Assembly: GCA_948470475.1 (NCBI GenBank)
Contig: OX419347.1
Location: forward strand, 2,527,572 to 2,591,571
Direction: 5' to 3'
DNA length: 64,000 nucleotides
Source: Galaxea fascicularis
Taxonomy: Eukaryota > Cnidaria > Anthozoa > Scleractinia > Euphylliidae
Part shown: positions 60,985 through 64,000 of the stretch, one piece after another
How positions within the stretch are numbered: the first letter of the stretch is position 1
Layout: each line of letters starts with the position of its first letter
The notes under the pieces: model-generated
What the model was told of the DNA's origin: nothing
What the model saw: the letters and a program-made list of their open reading frames with translations, nothing else
The model's database searches: none
Translations under genes and position numbers: made by a program

Positions 60985-61080
60985 ATGAATGTAACTTAAA
61001 AAGTTACAATTCACGACCCAACGTTTCGACACTCCTGTCCAGTGTCTTCATCAGGGGTGATCTAGTGTTGCAAAAAGGAG
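60985..61080 (-). repeat. Retroelement-end-like segment
   Basis: On the minus strand it reads CTGATGAAGACACTGGACAG then GAGTGTCGAAACGTTGGGTC, a layout like the tails of invertebrate retroelements. The 121-aa open frame on the plus strand over it is a shadow. Confidence 0.45.
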
Positions 61081-61504
61081 CCTTTTATACGCAAACACAA
61101 AGTCAATACGAAAGTCATACTTTCTTTACCGTATTTAGCTTCGTTGCTTGGCCTTTGGATGAGTACAATTTTTTACTTCCTCTTACTTCTTCTTTGTGTT
61201 TGTTCAATCTCGAGTGGACTTTGTTACATTGTACCATGTGTCCGTCCCAGATATATTTATTGCGTGTACTTGCCCCTGTTCCATTTATAATTTACGAAAC
61301 TGCGATGAACCGCAAGAAACGTGTATCTCTTAGTGGGTGAAAAGCAAGCACGATGGTGAATCGTTGCGTGCAGAAATCAGCAAAAACAAAAGTTTCAAGT
61401 TGCGTAGTTTTTACAAGGATAACTTAATTGATTGACCAGTGAGTAAAAAGATTATCCTCAAGGTTAAGTATTGAAAGTGAAAGTGGTGAAAACAAAGACG
61501 GAGA

Positions 61505-61655
61505 AAGGCTAGGAGAACAAGAAGACCATGTGTTCTACATTTCTCAAGGAATAAAACACATTGTTTGAAGTTAAAAAATATTTGGTCATTAACGATCAGG
61601 CTCTCTGGTTTATAGACGTAAGTAAGTATGTTCCAAGGTTAATTAAATGTAAATG
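61505..61655. repeat. Duplicated block B, copy 2
   Basis: Partner of 54065-54215. The order exon 2, exon 3, block B, block A is the same in both copies when read on the minus strand. Confidence 0.6.
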
Positions 61656-62271
61656 ATGTCGAGAAATACTGATTGCACTGTCGCGTCTATTTCGGGTATA
61701 CTGATCATAATGTGCAATAGCTCGTGTGTTAAATGTAAGATCGGGGCAGCGGAATTCTGTATAAGGTCAAAATGGGCCAAAAAGGAGAAAATTATTTCGA
61801 AGCTGAAGTAACGAGAGTGACAATTTGAAGATGCTTGTAGAGCACTTAACTCAATCCGCTTCTACCTTTTTGACGTCACTAAAGGAAGTTTTAGTGCCAT
61901 TCAGAGACTGACAAACTTGCAGTAATTGGGGAAGGAATACCGTCTTTCATAACTGGTATAAGTCTTCCATCGGTCCCAGAAATTCTCAAGCTGCTGTATA
62001 AAAGCTGGGTTGGATTTTGTTGCTTCTTGTTAAAGACATTTTTCAACTATAGTTGAACAATACCGCAAGTTGGTTATCACAGACGTTAGACCAGGTTTGC
62101 GAACGAAAAAGTGCACAACAAAGTTTGTTTAGATATTTATTTGACTTAATAGATCGCTTAGTGGTCCATATTTACCATCTACACATAAGCTTACGAAGAG
62201 CTGCCATTGTAAAGGATGATTATTCTTAAGGTGAATTAGTAGATTTTTAAGGTGCCATGATCAGGTCTTGT

Positions 62272-62312
62272 TTAAAGTCGTCGTTCCCGTCTCTTTTGCC
62301 GCATGATCCTAC
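62272..62312 (-). CDS. Secreted peptide gene 2, last coding exon
   Basis: 41 nt after TTTTCTCACAG, entered in phase 1 and ending in TAA at 62272-62274. It encodes a strongly basic 12-residue tail (RIMRQKRRERRL). It corresponds to 56439-56479 in length, acceptor and shared AAAAGAGA segment. Confidence 0.58.
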
Positions 62313-62490
62313 CTGTGAGAAAAGGACAAAGATGTTGCAACGTTTACCTGACACTTAACTCAACTCTAGGTTTTAGTAAGGTATTTATTGAAATAAAAAA
62401 AGCCTTTGAATTGTCGCATATTCTTCTATCTACACACTTATAATATCCCCAGAGGATGTTTGTCCAGTCAGTGGTCAAGCCAAAGAATAG

Positions 62491-62645
62491 TATGTACTTA
62501 TTGACTGAATGGGAGGGCCGGACGGGAAAATATTTGGCTTGAGGTCATAGCGTATGGACTGAGCGCAGCGAGGTCCGTGCGCGATGACCGAGAGCCAATT
62601 ATTTTGCCGTCAGGCCTGACCTGACTCAGTCAGTAAGTATTTTAT
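62491..62645. mobile_element. Palindromic MITE-like element in a peptide gene 2 intron
   Basis: TACTTATTGACTGA at the left pairs with TCAGTCAGTAAGTA at the right; ATTTGGCTTGAGGTCAT pairs with ATGACCGAGAGCCAATT; the centre is GGACTGAGCGCAGCGAGGTCC. It resembles the 40.8-kb element in its centre. Confidence 0.65.
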
Positions 62646-62773
62646 CATATGGCCTCCTTAGATTCTTCATGAGCGCATATAAGCGACTAATTTGCACATA
62701 AAGTTGATCTAATATATTGTTTGTATTTGCTTTCTGGTTGTAAAAATAAACTTACATGGTTAGACGCGACGAA

Positions 62774-62885
62774 ATCTTCTAAAATCATATCGCTCGGGGC
62801 CGTACGTGTTCCTTACAGGGTCGCACGGCTTTTTCCGGCCGTGCTCTCGCTAACGCGTACGGCCCTCATACGGAGTTTTAGAATG
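62774..62885. repeat. GC-rich inverted repeat in a peptide gene 2 intron
   Basis: GGGGCCGTACGTG pairs approximately with CGCGTACGGCCCTC, and GCACGGC-TTTTTCC-GGCCGTGC forms a small hairpin at the centre. Boundaries uncertain. Confidence 0.4.
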
Positions 62886-63019
62886 AAAGTGCGCGCGGGG
62901 CCTTACGGGTCATGATAAATGGAGTTATTTATTGTTAGTAGGAGATTCTCTGTACTCATGACCGTCTCTAATCATAATAAAAATTCTTATGAGTGCTATT
63001 TTTCAGTGGAGTTGTTTAT

Positions 63020-63140
63020 GATGCTATCCCAATGAAGGCCACTGAGCAGTACTCAAGTTTCCTGTGGTGCTGTTTATTAAGCTGTACAAGGTGGTTCTAA
63101 CTTTTGAGTCTGTAAATGTAATCCTAAGCTATGACCATTT
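63020..63140 (+). repeat. Dispersed 110-bp repeat in a peptide gene 2 intron
   Basis: Plus-orientation copy (ACTGAGCAGTACTCAAGTTT, then CCTGTGGTGCTGTTTATT, GCTGTACAAGGTGGTTCTAA, then CTTTTGAGTCTGTAAATG). Peptide gene 1 carries an opposite-orientation copy in its corresponding intron. Confidence 0.85.
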
Positions 63141-63506
63141 CTTTTTAGTCTATGGATGAAATTCTGAAATCTCTTAGAAGGGCCGAGATTCGGAGGCAAG
63201 GAGGAGAAAAAGCGGATCTCCTTTTTCAAACCCTTTCTGGTCGTGGGGAGGGAACCTGAAACGCTCACTCTGACGCGTTCGACATATTTTTCGTTACCTC
63301 AAGCGGGCAACTGTGAGGAGCGTATTGCTCCCGTATTATCGTGGTAATGTGTCGGCAGTACTTCGTGGTAGTGGTGTTTGCTGTGCATCACAAGTTGATT
63401 CAAACTTTTTACCTGACCGAGGCAGGGGTTGTGGAGGGAATATCTTCGTTTTCAAATAGAAAAAAAACTGAGCTAGTTTGCAATGGGTTTGACGATTTCT
63501 ACTAAC

Positions 63507-63713
63507 CTCTCTCAGCATCGAACCACACATTCGGCCTCATTTCCGCATTGTCAAAATATTCGTCGGGAGGTGGTGCCAATACCCCGAGTCTACTGTAGAT
63601 CTTCTCTCTACCACCTCTTAACATTGAGTCCCCTTTCTCCACAACTGCACACATTACTGTTAGAATAGCGAGCGCTGTCACTCCTGCTTTGTTCATGGTA
63701 AACATTTTTCTGT
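63507..63713 (-). CDS. Secreted peptide gene 2, signal-peptide exon
   Basis: Exon after TTTCTTTCTCAG with two in-frame ATGs (63705 and 63696). The second aligns with the gene 1 start and gives 63 codons plus one base to AGAG|GTTAGT (phase 1). The N-terminus MNKAGVTALAILTVMCAVVE is a signal peptide; GDSMLRGGREKIYSRLG follows, then a proline/acid stretch (APPPDEYFDNAE) and NVWFDAER. With the last exon the precursor is about 76 aa. If unspliced, the frame stops two codons beyond the donor, giving a 64-67 aa protein. The mature peptide is probably secreted; no family recognised. A 5'UTR exon may end near 63965 (GCAG|GTGAAC) but this is weak. Confidence 0.63.
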
Positions 63714-64000
63714 CTGAGAAAGAAAAACCAAATGTAAAGGTTCTTGTATAAATTAATAGGTATCTTTGTTGATTTAGGAAGAGTTATTAATGTCTTATTC
63801 TTAAAGTAAAATTAGAGCGATTTCCAAACATCCTACCGAAAATTATTAAACAGAAGTACCACGTCTTTTTTTTTGATCGTTTTTCAGGCCATATATTTCT
63901 TTGTGAAAAAAAGTCCTAACAATTTAAGTTAAACCAAAGCGCTTCCAAACTTTTTCCAGTTCACCTGCTTGGAACACTTAAAATTCGCGATAGGTCTTCA

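Larger units (their letters stand above)
58352..62271. other. Spacer between the two peptide genes
   Basis: Holds the promoter-side flank of gene 1 and the 3' flank of gene 2, with duplicated blocks A (59855-59965) and B (61505-61655), a decayed dispersed repeat (about 59320-59400) and a retroelement-end-like segment (60985-61080). No other gene supported. Confidence 0.6.

Noticed and set aside
60975..61340. 121-aa plus-strand open frame
   Set aside because: Overlaps a retroelement-end-like repeat and has no domain.

Overview
The window is eukaryotic nuclear DNA: AT-rich, with short coding exons separated by GT-AG introns, long gene-poor spacers and many small inverted-repeat elements. The gene content (Shaw-type Kv channels, a PRDM14-like PR/zinc-finger gene, a single-exon rhodopsin-class receptor) and the kinds of dispersed repeat point to a cnidarian, most likely an anthozoan and probably a stony coral. 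Species cannot be decided from the sequence. Every gene I can support lies on the minus strand.

Layout from left to right. (1) 1-3813: 5' three coding exons of a Shaw/Kv3-like potassium channel, Kv-A; its S6 and C-terminus lie off the left edge. (2) 3814-17786: gene-poor spacer with two small inverted-repeat elements and scattered repeat copies. (3) 17787-23085: a complete second Shaw-like channel, Kv-B (two coding exons, about 780 aa), a paralogue of Kv-A in tandem orientation. (4) 23086-33075: spacer with several palindromic elements, a probable LINE 3' fragment at about 31.8-32.2 kb and a head-to-head tRNA-like repeat pair. (5) 33076-34137: intronless class A GPCR. (6) 34138-39873: spacer with a short tandem repeat array. 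(7) 39874-43360: four 3' coding exons of a PRDM14 orthologue (PR domain then zinc fingers); its 5' exons were not found, and the DNA just upstream is full of MITE-like insertions. (8) 43361-56438: long spacer. (9) 56439-58350 and 62272-63713: two paralogous genes for small secreted peptides of unknown family (about 80 and 76 aa). They share exon layout, phase-1 splice sites and a final coding exon of exactly 41 nt. Similar non-coding blocks downstream of each show that they came from a tandem segmental duplication.

The two channel genes would give voltage-gated K+ currents; Kv-B has an altered S6 gate motif (P-I-S instead of P-x-P). PRDM14 is a transcription factor, and the GPCR has no assignable ligand. 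Nothing suggests the genes form one pathway. The secreted peptide pair is the least familiar content and the best candidate for something undescribed. Gene models were built by eye from splice signals, reading phase and protein motifs; no alignment or database search was run.
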